A stretch of 64,000 bases of DNA. Source: GCA-2401155 sp045047085. GTDB taxonomy: Bacteria; Pseudomonadota; Alphaproteobacteria; Rhizobiales; Rhizobiaceae. The DNA is taken from positions 1 through 64,000 of the forward strand of contig JASFYT010000025.1 of the NCBI GenBank assembly GCA_045047085.1, read 5' to 3'. Position numbers and translations under genes: made by a program. This document shows positions 7,642 through 16,029 of this stretch, in pieces (position 1 is the stretch's first letter; every line of letters starts with the position of its first letter). The notes under the pieces were generated by a model. That model saw only the letters and a program-made list of their open reading frames with translations, was not told where the DNA came from and ran no database searches.

Positions 7642-9264
7642 TTATGACAATAAAACGTCACTGAAGGATTCCCGCAATTTAGTTTTGAGAATTTTTCCTG
7701 TGGCGTTGCGTGGGATTTCATCAGTTAGCTGGACAGCATCAGGTATCCACCATTTAGCGACTTTGCCCTCGTAGAATTTTTTCATGTCCTCGGTGGAAAG
7801 GGTTTTTCCTTCCTTCGGAACCACAACCAGTAAGGGGCGTTCCTCCCATTTGGCGTGACGTGCAGCAATCACCGCGGCGTCTGCTATATCCGGGTGTGCC
7901 ATAGCGAGGCCTTCAAGCTCGACCGAGGAAATCCATTCGCCGCCAGATTTGATGATATCTTTGGAGCGATCGCGGATGGTCATATTGCCATCTGCATCCA
8001 TGGTGGCCACATCGCCGGTAGGAAACCAGCCATCGACCAGTGGATCTCCACCTTCACCGCTGAAATACTCTGAGATTACCCACGGGCCGCGGCAATAAAG
8101 ATCGCCTTGTGCAACACCGTCATTAGGCAATTGTTTTGCTTCATCATCGAATATTCCCAGTTCAATGCCCCAAGGTGGACGCCCTTGATGTATCCGCATG
8201 GCATTTTGCTCTTCTTGCGACAAGGCGAGATGCTTGTTTTTCAAATTGTTCACCGAACCCAATGGGCTTAATTCTGTCATGCCCCATGCGTGGATTACTT
8301 CAACTTCATACTCATCGCGGAAAGTATCGATCATTGATGGCGGACAGGCTGAGCCGCCAATGACGGTGCGTTTCATGTGAGGGAGTTTGGTGTTGGTATC
8401 AGATAATTGTTGCAGAAGGCCAGACCAGATGGTTGGAACGCCAGCGCTGAATGTTACGCGCTCGTCGTTCAACAAGGCTGCCAGACTTTTGCCATCCAGA
8501 CCGGGGCCGGGCAGAACAAGCTTTGCACCTACTAATGGGGCAGCATAGGCAATGCCCCATGCGTTGACGTGGAACATGGGGACGACGGGTAAAATGCTAT
8601 CGCGTGCGGATATGTTCATAACGTCTGGTGTGGCGCTAACGAGGGCGTGAAGAAGGGTGGAGCGATGGGAATATAATGCGCCCTTTGGATTGCCTGTAGT
8701 GCCTGAAGTGTAGCACAGGCTGGAAGCGTCACGCTCGTCCAGACCATCTGCCCAACTCGCGTCCTTGTCGCCAGCTTCAAGGAATTCCTCGTAAAAATCG
8801 AGCCATGGATTGGCCTTGGCGATTTCCTCGTCGCGGGCTTCCATCAGGACGTATTTTTCCACTGATTTCAGGTTTGCACGCACGGCATCTACCAGCGGAA
8901 TGAAAGTTTGGTCGAAGAACAAAATGCGGTCTTCGGCATGGTTGATGATGTAAATTAGCTGCTCGGGGAATAGGCGTGGATTGAGAGTGTGGCTGACAAG
9001 GCCCATGCCGGGAATTGCATAATATAATTCCATATGACGATGATTGTTCCAGGCGATGGTGGCAATGCGGTCTGATTTGTTCATGCCCTCTTTCAACAGA
9101 GCTGAACCCAGTTGTTTAGCGCGACCACGGATATCGGCATAATTGGTGCGGGTTTGCCCGCCATTGGTATTGACCGATACCACTTCGCAATCGCTGTGAT
9201 AGTTCGCTGCGTGATCAATTATTCCCGAAATCAGCAATTGCTGTTCCATCATCAAACCGTGCAT
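7642..9264 (-). CDS. Acyl-CoA synthetase (AMP-binding, DmdB/medium-chain fatty acyl-CoA ligase-like)
   Basis: ATP-dependent acid-CoA ligase of 540 aa. The P-loop-like motif YTSGTTGNPKGALYSH, the HAWGMTELSP A5 motif, GWFPTGDVA, the hinge DRSKDIIKSGGEWISS and the catalytic Lys in PRNATGKILKTKLRE are all intact. The N-terminus (LLISGIIDHAA, LNPRLFPEQLIYIINHAEDR) resembles roseobacterial DmdB-type 3-methylmercaptopropionate ligases and related medium-chain ligases. The start at 9264 (MHGLMMEQQ) is fixed by GGGAGGA seven bases upstream. It stands alone on the minus strand, divergent from ilvA. The acid used in vivo cannot be read. Confidence 0.88.
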   Translation of the reverse strand: MHGLMMEQQLLISGIIDHAANYHSDCEVVSVNTNGGQTRTNYADIRGRAKQLGSALLKEGMNKSDRIATIAWNNHRHMELYYAIPGMGLVSHTLNPRLFPEQLIYIINHAEDRILFFDQTFIPLVDAVRANLKSVEKYVLMEARDEEIAKANPWLDFYEEFLEAGDKDASWADGLDERDASSLCYTSGTTGNPKGALYSHRSTLLHALVSATPDVMNISARDSILPVVPMFHVNAWGIAYAAPLVGAKLVLPGPGLDGKSLAALLNDERVTFSAGVPTIWSGLLQQLSDTNTKLPHMKRTVIGGSACPPSMIDTFRDEYEVEVIHAWGMTELSPLGSVNNLKNKHLALSQEEQNAMRIHQGRPPWGIELGIFDDEAKQLPNDGVAQGDLYCRGPWVISEYFSGEGGDPLVDGWFPTGDVATMDADGNMTIRDRSKDIIKSGGEWISSVELEGLAMAHPDIADAAVIAARHAKWEERPLLVVVPKEGKTLSTEDMKKFYEGKVAKWWIPDAVQLTDEIPRNATGKILKTKLRESFSDVLLS

Positions 9265-9377
9265 ATCAATTCCTCCCGCATGGCGTTTCAATTTCTGTTG
9301 CAAATACTATCGCTGTGATAAGGAAGTGTGAAGCAAATTTTTCTGATTCCCGAATGAATATCTAGGACAAAGGTACG

Positions 9378-10634
9378 ATGACAGATTTTGTTGGTGATAC
9401 GGCGAGGGTGCATACGGATTTAAAGGCCGTGCTGGAGCCGACGCCGTTACAATACAATCAATACCTCAGTGACTTGTATGGCGCTGATATTTGGCTAAAA
9501 CGCGAAGATTTATCGCCGGTGCGCAGTTATAAAATCCGTGGGGCCTATACGTTTTTCAACGAGATATTGAAACAGGTTCCATCGGAGGAGAATTTTGTTT
9601 GTGCGTCGGCTGGCAATCATGCTCAAGGATTTTCCCATGCTTGCCGTAATTACAAAAAGAAAGGTGTGATTTTTATGCCGGTGACAACGCCGCAACAAAA
9701 AATCATGAAAACCAAATCCTTCGGCGAACCTTATGTGGAAATTATTCTTATTGGCGATAGTTTTGATGAGGCTAATGATGCTGCGCTTAAATATTGCAAT
9801 GAAGAAGGTGGTATTATGGTGCCACCATTTGACGATGAGCGCATCATTCTAGGGCAAGCGACCATTGCGAAAGAATTGCTTGAGCAATTGCCGGTTGGGG
9901 TGAATATAGATTTGATGGTCCTGCCTGTCGGTGGCGGCGGTCTTGCGGCGGGCGTTACTCATTATATGAAGAGTCAGTCTCCTGATACGGAATTTTGCTT
10001 TGTCGAACCGGATAATGCACCGAGCCTGCAAAGCAGTTTGAAGGCTGGTGAGCGGATTAAACTTCTAGGCATTGATAATTTTGTTGATGGTGCTGCTGTT
10101 GCTGAAATTGGGGCAACGAATTTTGAATACTTAAAAGAGTTTGACGCGGATCAGGTGGTTCTTGCACCCACCAATGGTGTTTGCGTGACTATGATTGAGA
10201 TGTTGAATATTGAAGGGGTTGTGCTTGAACCCGCAGGTGCTTTATCGGTGGATGCCTTGAAACGGCTGCCTAAAGAGAAGATTATTGGCAAGACGATTTG
10301 TTGCGTTACTTCCGGCGGTAATTTTGATTTTGAACGTTTGCCGGAAGTGAAAGAACGGGCACTTAAGTTTTCCGGGCTGAAGAAATATTTTATATTAAAA
10401 CTGCCTCAGAGACCGGGTGCATTGAAAGATTTTCTTTTGATGCTTGGCCCCAATGATGATATTTCACGGTTTGAATATTTGAAAAAATCAGCACGAAATT
10501 TTGGCTCGGTACTGATTGGTATTGAAACCACAGATGCCGAGAATTTTGACGCACTGAAACAAAAATTTGATGAAGGTGGCCTTGGTTTTCAGGACATCAC
10601 GGACAATGATCTGGTCGCAAGTTTAGTTATATAG
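9378..10634 (+). CDS. ilvA: Threonine ammonia-lyase (threonine dehydratase)
   Basis: PLP enzyme of 418 aa that deaminates L-threonine to 2-oxobutanoate, the first step of isoleucine synthesis. The PLP Lys lies in RSYKIRGA (Lys52), the phosphate loop is LPVGGGGLAAG near residue 190, and ASAGNHAQGF is the substrate Ser/Asn loop. Residues about 330-418 (KYFILKLPQRPGALKDFL...) form a single ACT-like regulatory domain as in the short IlvA form, suggesting isoleucine feedback. It is followed nine bases later by a PNPOx-like gene, likely one transcript. Confidence 0.93.
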   Translation: MTDFVGDTARVHTDLKAVLEPTPLQYNQYLSDLYGADIWLKREDLSPVRSYKIRGAYTFFNEILKQVPSEENFVCASAGNHAQGFSHACRNYKKKGVIFMPVTTPQQKIMKTKSFGEPYVEIILIGDSFDEANDAALKYCNEEGGIMVPPFDDERIILGQATIAKELLEQLPVGVNIDLMVLPVGGGGLAAGVTHYMKSQSPDTEFCFVEPDNAPSLQSSLKAGERIKLLGIDNFVDGAAVAEIGATNFEYLKEFDADQVVLAPTNGVCVTMIEMLNIEGVVLEPAGALSVDALKRLPKEKIIGKTICCVTSGGNFDFERLPEVKERALKFSGLKKYFILKLPQRPGALKDFLLMLGPNDDISRFEYLKKSARNFGSVLIGIETTDAENFDALKQKFDEGGLGFQDITDNDLVASLVI

Positions 10635-10643
10635 GGAACTTTC

Positions 10644-11138
10644 ATGGCAGAAGAAAAAAAAGTAATTCGCGATACAGACGAAGATGCCCGCATTCTTGCA
10701 CGTGAGCTAATTGCGGAAGCAAGCTTTGGTGCGATTGCCGTACAAGAACCTGATACTGGCGTGCCGCTGGTGAGCAGGGTTGCGATTGCTACCGACCCAG
10801 AGGGCAGACCAATTTTTCTGGCGTCAGAACTTTCCATCCATTCCAAATGTCTGGCGCAAAATAGCAAATGTTCTGTGCTTTTAGGAGAACCCGGCAAGGG
10901 CGATCCGCTGGCGCATCCGCGTATTACTTTGATTTGCAATGCGGTGATTATTGAACGCAACTCAGAAGAGCGAGACCGTTTGCGCGATCCATATCTTGCA
11001 CAACACCCCAAGGCGAAGCTCTACATAGATTTTGGCGACTTTCAGTTTTATCGGCTGGAAATTGAACGGGCCAATCTCAACGGTGGTTTTGGCAAAGCCT
11101 ATGCGCTAACTGCGGAAGATTTTTCCGTTAGCCAATAG
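10644..11138 (+). CDS. Pyridoxamine 5'-phosphate oxidase-like (HugZ-type split-barrel) protein
   Basis: A 164-aa split-barrel flavin-binding-like protein. The arrangement ARELIAEASFGAIAV...GVPLVSRVAIATDPEGRPIFLAS-LSIHSKCL, with HPRITLICNA and FYRLEIERANLNGGFGKAY near the end, matches the PNPOx-like/HugZ group linked to heme or flavin chemistry. The DUF2470 tail of full-length HugZ is absent. AGGGAA precedes the ATG, and the gene follows ilvA closely. The function in this organism is not known. Confidence 0.75.
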   Translation: MAEEKKVIRDTDEDARILARELIAEASFGAIAVQEPDTGVPLVSRVAIATDPEGRPIFLASELSIHSKCLAQNSKCSVLLGEPGKGDPLAHPRITLICNAVIIERNSEERDRLRDPYLAQHPKAKLYIDFGDFQFYRLEIERANLNGGFGKAYALTAEDFSVSQ

Positions 11139-11209
11139 CCGGTTCGTGCCGCCATTTGGATAGATGTGCAGGTAAGAATAGGATTGGACCCTAGTTCTTG
11201 CAATGTAGG

Positions 11210-12628
11210 TTATTCCGGTAGCAGATCGTTGATGCGCAGGCGGGCGATTTTTTCCACTTGTTGGCAAGCGGTGGAAAATTCTGCATCAGCATCGTTATTG
11301 ATACGGATTTTGAAGGCGTTCATTATTTCTGATTTGGTCAGGCCTTTTACTGCGATGATAAAGGGAAAGCCGAATTTAGAGACGTAGTCGCTGTTTAGCC
11401 CGACGAACATCGCGCGTTCTTCGTCGGTCAGTGCGTCAAGACCGGCAGAGGCCTGCTCGCTGGTGGATTCGGCTGTGAGCTGTTTGGCTGCTGCCAATTT
11501 TCCGGCAAGGTCCGGGTGGGCATTTAATACGCCGAGCTTTTCGTCATGGCTGGCGGAGCGGAATTTTCTGGCCAAAGCGGAATGGAGGCCCACTGCGCAA
11601 TCATGGGCGGGGCCGAGTTCATCGGCGTGTGCGCGTTCGGCAATCCATGGAGAATGCTCGAATACGCCGCCATAGGTGGCGACAAATTTTGTCTGCTCCA
11701 TCCTGCTTGGGCGATCAAAGGGTTTATAGGGATGATGCTCAGACCAGTGGTTTGCGATATCTATGCGGCGCGGGAACCAGACGCCTTCATGACCCTTGGC
11801 GTAGTCGATGAATCGCTTGAGTGCTGCGATGCGGCCGGGGCGTCCAACGAGGCGGCAATGGAGGCCGATGTTGAACATTTTCGGCGCGCCGTCGCAGCCC
11901 TCCGCATAAAGGATGTCGAAAGAGTCTTTGAGGTAGGTGTAAAACGGGTCGCCGCTGTTGAAGCCTGCCGGAATTGCAAAGCGCATGTCATTGCTATCTA
12001 GGGTATAAGGGATGATGAGCAAGGGTTTTTCGCCAGTATCGTGCCAGTAGGGCAGGTCGTCAGAATAAGAGTCGGAACAATAGGCTATGGCTTCCTGCTC
12101 GGAAACCAGATCAACCGTATTCACTGAGCAGCGACCAGTATACCAGCCTTGCGGAGCGCTGCCGGTTACTTCCGTATGGAGGCGGATTGCTTCCACGATA
12201 TCGGCGCGTTCGGCTTCTGGTGTGTAGTCTTTATATTCGATCCATTTCAAACCATGAGAGGCGATTTCCCAGCCTGCGTCCTGCATGGCTGCAACTTGTT
12301 CTGGTGCGCGGGCAAGGGCCGTTGCGACGCCATAAACGGTGACTGGAATTTCAAAACCGGTAAACATTTTGTGCAAGCGCCAAAAACCTGCCCGGGCACC
12401 ATATTCATAGATGGTTTCCATGTTCCAATGGCGCTGGCCCTGCCATTGGGCAGCCCCTACGATTTCGGAAAGGAATGCCTCGGATGCAGCATCTCCATGC
12501 AGGATATTGTTCTCGCCACCCTCTTCATAATTGATGACGAACTGGACGGCAATTTTTGCGCCATTGGGCCATTTTGGGTCTAGACTCTTGGGGCCGTTGC
12601 CGCGAAAATCTCTTGGGTATCTGTTCAT
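11210..12628 (-). CDS. Fused allantoinase PuuE and OHCU decarboxylase UraD
   Basis: A two-domain purine-catabolic enzyme of 472 aa. Residues 1 to about 305 form a polysaccharide-deacetylase-fold, metal-type allantoinase (PuuE: YPRDFRGNGP, VQFVINYEEGGEN, EIASHGLKWIEYK, FNIGLHCRLVGRPGR). Residues about 315-472 are OHCU decarboxylase (UraD), with NAHPDLAGK and FGFPFIIAVKG. Together they convert OHCU to S-allantoin and then open the hydantoin ring to allantoate. The start at 12628 (MNRYPRDF) is the natural family start, with GGAAAA upstream. It is divergent from uraH-puuD, which supply its substrate. Fusions of this kind are known in proteobacteria. Confidence 0.9.
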   Translation of the reverse strand: MNRYPRDFRGNGPKSLDPKWPNGAKIAVQFVINYEEGGENNILHGDAASEAFLSEIVGAAQWQGQRHWNMETIYEYGARAGFWRLHKMFTGFEIPVTVYGVATALARAPEQVAAMQDAGWEIASHGLKWIEYKDYTPEAERADIVEAIRLHTEVTGSAPQGWYTGRCSVNTVDLVSEQEAIAYCSDSYSDDLPYWHDTGEKPLLIIPYTLDSNDMRFAIPAGFNSGDPFYTYLKDSFDILYAEGCDGAPKMFNIGLHCRLVGRPGRIAALKRFIDYAKGHEGVWFPRRIDIANHWSEHHPYKPFDRPSRMEQTKFVATYGGVFEHSPWIAERAHADELGPAHDCAVGLHSALARKFRSASHDEKLGVLNAHPDLAGKLAAAKQLTAESTSEQASAGLDALTDEERAMFVGLNSDYVSKFGFPFIIAVKGLTKSEIMNAFKIRINNDADAEFSTACQQVEKIARLRINDLLPE

Positions 12629-12720
12629 GCTTTTTCCGAAAATGTTGAGACCGGACGGATTTAGCCAAATAGTCATTGCCATTTTGAGCTAAACCGTAAA
12701 AACTGGTGTAATTGAAAAAA

Positions 12721-12732
12721 CCATGCGCATGG
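12721..12732. promoter_or_regulatory. 12-bp palindrome in the divergent purine promoter
   Basis: CCATGCGCATGG is a perfect palindrome inside the 155-base gap between the divergent puuE-uraD and uraH-puuD genes. Its position suits an operator acting on both promoters, but no regulator gene is adjacent and the site is short, so this is tentative. Confidence 0.3.
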
Positions 12733-12783
12733 GGCGGGATTCAGTCAAGCGTCAGGTGAGAAATAGTTGAGGGCATTCAAGCA

Positions 12784-13140
12784 ATGAGCGGATTTTTGAC
12801 AACCCATGTTCTGGATACGGCCAAGGGTACACCGGCGAGCGGTCTGGCGATTACGCTTTACCGTGATAATGACGGGGTTCTGGAAAAACTGAAATCGGTG
12901 GTGACCAATTCTGACGGACGCTGTGATGGACCTATATTGGACGAAACTGAATTCGCCACCGGGACCTATGAATTACACTTTGCGGCGGGGGATTACCTCA
13001 AAAAACAGGGCGATAAATTGCCTGATCCGTTGTTTCTAGATGTTGTTCCCATTCGCTTTGGTATTGCGGACGCGAATTCCCACTACCATGTGCCATTGCT
13101 GATTTCGGCCTTTGGCTATTCTACATACAGGGGAAGCTAA
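12784..13140 (+). CDS. uraH: 5-hydroxyisourate hydrolase
   Basis: Transthyretin-fold enzyme of 118 aa that hydrolyses 5-hydroxyisourate to OHCU, the step between urate oxidation and UraD. The N-terminal THVLDTAKGTPASG motif and the C-terminal YSTYRGS tetrapeptide (YRGS) are the catalytic signatures that separate it from vertebrate transthyretin. GAGGG lies upstream of the ATG. It ends two bases before puuD starts, so the two are co-transcribed and probably coupled. Confidence 0.95.
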   Translation: MSGFLTTHVLDTAKGTPASGLAITLYRDNDGVLEKLKSVVTNSDGRCDGPILDETEFATGTYELHFAAGDYLKKQGDKLPDPLFLDVVPIRFGIADANSHYHVPLLISAFGYSTYRGS

Positions 13141-13142
13141 TC

Positions 13143-14390
13143 ATGTGGCCGATAGTTTGGGACTGGCTTAATTTTGCGATTCGCTGGGTGCATGTGATCA
13201 CCGGGATTGCGTGGATTGGCTCGTCATTTTATTTTATTGCGCTCGATCTGAGCCTCAAAAAGCACAAAGACCTGCCAGAAGGCGTTGGTGGTGATACGTG
13301 GCAGGTGCATGGGGGTGGGTTTTACCACATGCAGAAATATACGGTGGCCCCGGCGACCATGCCGGAGGAACTGACGTGGTTCAAATGGGAATCCTATGCT
13401 ACGTGGATTACCGGTTTCTTCATGATGTGCGTCCTTTATTATGGCTCGTCCGAGCTGTTTTTGATTGATCGAAACGTATCTGATTTGAGCCAATGGCAGG
13501 CTATTGGCCTTGGTTTTGGCGGTATGCTGCTTGGTTGGGTGCTTTACGACCAGCTTTGCAAATCTCCCATTGGCAACAACGATAATCTGCTTTCCATTCT
13601 GGTGTTTATCTTCGTGGTGGCGATTGGCTGGGGCTTTTTGCAGGTGTTTTCCGGGCGTGGGGCGTTTGTTCATACGGGCGCGCTGATTGCAACGATCATG
13701 TCGGCCAATGTGATCATGATCATCATTCCTAACCAGAAGAAAACGGTAGCCTCACTGCTGGCAGGAGAAGCACCTGATCCTGCTCTCGGTATGCAGGCCA
13801 AGCAACGTTCGATGCATAATAACTATCTCACATTGCCGGTGTTGTTTTTGATGCTTTCGAACCATTATCCGTTGGCCTATGCCACCCAATATGCATGGAT
13901 TATTATTGCGTTGGTGTTGGTGATTGGTGTGGTTATCCGTCACTTTTTCAATATGCATCATGCAAAGAAAGGCGAGCCATACTGGACATGGCTGGTAGCT
14001 ACTATTTGCTTTATTCTCATCATGTGGCTATCGCAGGCGGGACCAGTGAACCATGAGGAAACCGCAAGTTCCAGCCACGCACCGACAGAAACCGAGCAGA
14101 AGCTGGCCAATGCGCCATCCTTCGACATGGTGCGGGACATCGTCATCAGCCGCTGCTCAATGTGCCACGCGCAAGAGCCGGCATGGGAAGGCCTGACAAT
14201 CACGCCGAAGCTTGTGTTGCTGGAAGAAGACGCAGACATCGTGCGCCATGCGGAATTGATCTACAAACAAGCAGCCCGCTCAAACGCCATGCCGCCGGGA
14301 AATTTGACTTCTGTCACGATGGAAGAGCGGGATATTCTGGCGAAATGGTATGAGGAGGCGATTGGGTCGCCACGGTATTTTTTGTGGTAG
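13143..14390 (+). CDS. puuD: Membrane urate hydroxylase/oxidase with cytochrome c domain (PuuD)
   Basis: Inner-membrane urate-oxidising enzyme of 415 aa. The first 300 residues carry about eight hydrophobic segments of the DUF989 urate hydroxylase domain (WVHVITGIAWIGSSFYF, GGGFYHMQKY). The C-terminal 90 residues are a periplasmic c-type cytochrome with the heme site CSMCH and a distal Met in NAMPPGN. This architecture couples urate oxidation to the respiratory chain rather than producing peroxide. It follows uraH by two bases, and GGGGAAG overlaps the uraH stop. Confidence 0.93.
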   Translation: MWPIVWDWLNFAIRWVHVITGIAWIGSSFYFIALDLSLKKHKDLPEGVGGDTWQVHGGGFYHMQKYTVAPATMPEELTWFKWESYATWITGFFMMCVLYYGSSELFLIDRNVSDLSQWQAIGLGFGGMLLGWVLYDQLCKSPIGNNDNLLSILVFIFVVAIGWGFLQVFSGRGAFVHTGALIATIMSANVIMIIIPNQKKTVASLLAGEAPDPALGMQAKQRSMHNNYLTLPVLFLMLSNHYPLAYATQYAWIIIALVLVIGVVIRHFFNMHHAKKGEPYWTWLVATICFILIMWLSQAGPVNHEETASSSHAPTETEQKLANAPSFDMVRDIVISRCSMCHAQEPAWEGLTITPKLVLLEEDADIVRHAELIYKQAARSNAMPPGNLTSVTMEERDILAKWYEEAIGSPRYFLW

Positions 14391-14450
14391 GTTTGGCTAT
14401 TTTGATCTGAATAGCACCTAATTTTCTGAAACCGCGTTGACGGGGTAGAA

Positions 14451-15455
14451 ATGAACTTAGAGGCAGGACGAATTTTTGTGCTCGGGGCTGGATTTTCCGC
14501 TGGCGCTGGTATTCCTCTTACTAATGTTTTATTGCCAGAGGCTGCGCGGATTTTCGCTGACGAGGCCGAAGGGCTTTTCCAAAGAGTTTGCTACTATGCC
14601 GATCAAATTGATGTTCAATTGGTTGGCTCTCCAAATGCTGAAGATTTTACTCGACTTTGTACCCATCTGGAGTTCCTTGAGTTGAGAGAATATGCTGGGC
14701 CTAAGCGTTGGAGTAATGATGGTAGTCGTGAGAAACTTGCACTTAAGTTTTTCTTATCTAAGGCTATTGCGTTACACACTCCAGAGCCTTGCGATGTTCC
14801 TGATTATTACATGAAATTTGCGAAGTCACTTACTCCTGATGATGTTGTGGTGACATTCAATTGGGATTTGCTTCTCGAAAAGGTGATTATCAAGTCTGGC
14901 GGGCAGTTTTCTTACTCTTTTGAAGTTGGTAAAATTCACATCATAAAATTGCATGGTTCCATCAATTGGATTAACAATGAGCCGCGTGCAATGCGTGGAA
15001 TAAGGAGTGACTTTGACTACCAACCGCTGGGGCTAAATGGTGGTTTGGTCAAAAATGAGATTTTTTGTTCAAACCTTCTTAGTCAAGTGGATCAATGGCA
15101 CCAGGCACAAGCCTTAATTGGTCAAGTTAAGCCGCTAATTGTTTTGCCCGGTTATGGTAAGGGTTTTGACATACGGCAGCTATCGGCGCTTTGGTACCGT
15201 CTTGAATTCCTCGCAGAGAGAACAGGGGGAGTGTCCATAATTGGATTGAATGTGTCACATGATGACTTTATTGTTGAAAGCCTATTTCGATACTTGTTTC
15301 GAGGTGTTTTCTCAGATGACGAAAAAATCAGTGTTCTAAACCCAGAACCAATGGTTGAACAGCGTTTTCGTGATTTTTCCAGAGGTGCGGAAATTGAATT
15401 TTTTTGTGAAAAATTTTCACAGGATACTCTCGAAATATCCCTGTTGCAGAAATGA
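14451..15455 (+). CDS. SIR2-like domain protein of unknown function
   Basis: A 334-aa protein with a SIR2-like NAD-binding fold: LGAGFSAGAGIP at residues 11-22 (the sirtuin GAGxSxxxGIP motif), TFNWDLLLE at 135-143 in place of the TQNID motif, and KLHGSINW with the candidate catalytic His near 168. A late IIGLNVSHDDFIVESLFRYLF segment matches the usual 'GYS..D' sorting strand of bacterial SIR2_2 proteins. There is no signal peptide or second domain. The gene is richer in AT than its neighbours and stands alone between purine and CoA genes. Bacterial SIR2-like proteins often act as NADases in phage defence, but lone ones may do other jobs; function is unproven. Confidence 0.8.
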   Translation: MNLEAGRIFVLGAGFSAGAGIPLTNVLLPEAARIFADEAEGLFQRVCYYADQIDVQLVGSPNAEDFTRLCTHLEFLELREYAGPKRWSNDGSREKLALKFFLSKAIALHTPEPCDVPDYYMKFAKSLTPDDVVVTFNWDLLLEKVIIKSGGQFSYSFEVGKIHIIKLHGSINWINNEPRAMRGIRSDFDYQPLGLNGGLVKNEIFCSNLLSQVDQWHQAQALIGQVKPLIVLPGYGKGFDIRQLSALWYRLEFLAERTGGVSIIGLNVSHDDFIVESLFRYLFRGVFSDDEKISVLNPEPMVEQRFRDFSRGAEIEFFCEKFSQDTLEISLLQK

Positions 15456-15479
15456 GATAGCTATCAAGTATTGCAAAAC

Positions 15480-15953
15480 CTAATAAACTTTTCCAACCCG
15501 CCCAGCTCCTTCCGGCCAGTTCAGCTCCAACTGCGCCTCAGCGATTGGCTTCAACCTTCCAAGTATCGCGTCACTCGCCGCAACTACCTTATTCGCCTTC
15601 ATATCTACATGCAGCAATATCTGTTCTCCGCTGGCTAGTTCTTGCCCCGTTGCCCCATGCAATATCCGTTGGAAAATGTGGAGTTTCTTTTCGCTCCAAT
15701 CCAGCAATTGGAACTCTACCGCCACTGGCTCGCCGCCTTTGATTTCGGCTTTGTTTATGATGTGGGTTTCTACGGAATAGTAGGAGAAGCCGGTGGCGAC
15801 GTAGGCCAGGTCCATGCCGATTTGGCGTAGGAATTCGTCGGAACCTTCGCCCATTAAGTGTAGGTAGCGGGCCTCGGTCATGTGGCCGTTATAGTCTATC
15901 CAGTCTTCTGCCACGGTGGTTTGGAAAATTTTGATTGGTTTTGTCGTATCCAT
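15480..15953 (-). CDS. Hot-dog-fold acyl-CoA thioesterase
   Basis: A 157-aa thioesterase of the 4-hydroxybenzoyl-CoA/betainyl-CoA type. The N-terminal VAEDWIDYNGHMTEARYLHLMGEGSD segment holds the conserved D-x-x-G-H-M-x-x-x-x-Y pattern of the active-site helix. It resembles the thioesterases associated with carnitine/betainyl-CoA breakdown, but there is no carnitine dehydrogenase nearby. It is divergent from a class III CoA-transferase gene and convergent with the SIR2-like gene. Substrate unknown. Confidence 0.8.
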   Translation of the reverse strand: MDTTKPIKIFQTTVAEDWIDYNGHMTEARYLHLMGEGSDEFLRQIGMDLAYVATGFSYYSVETHIINKAEIKGGEPVAVEFQLLDWSEKKLHIFQRILHGATGQELASGEQILLHVDMKANKVVAASDAILGRLKPIAEAQLELNWPEGAGRVGKVY

Positions 15954-16029
15954 GGGTGCGGCCTGATGTTTTTTGTGGTTGGGTGATTGTACGGCTAACT
16001 ATGCTTGAGTCCATATACGGAGAATTGAA

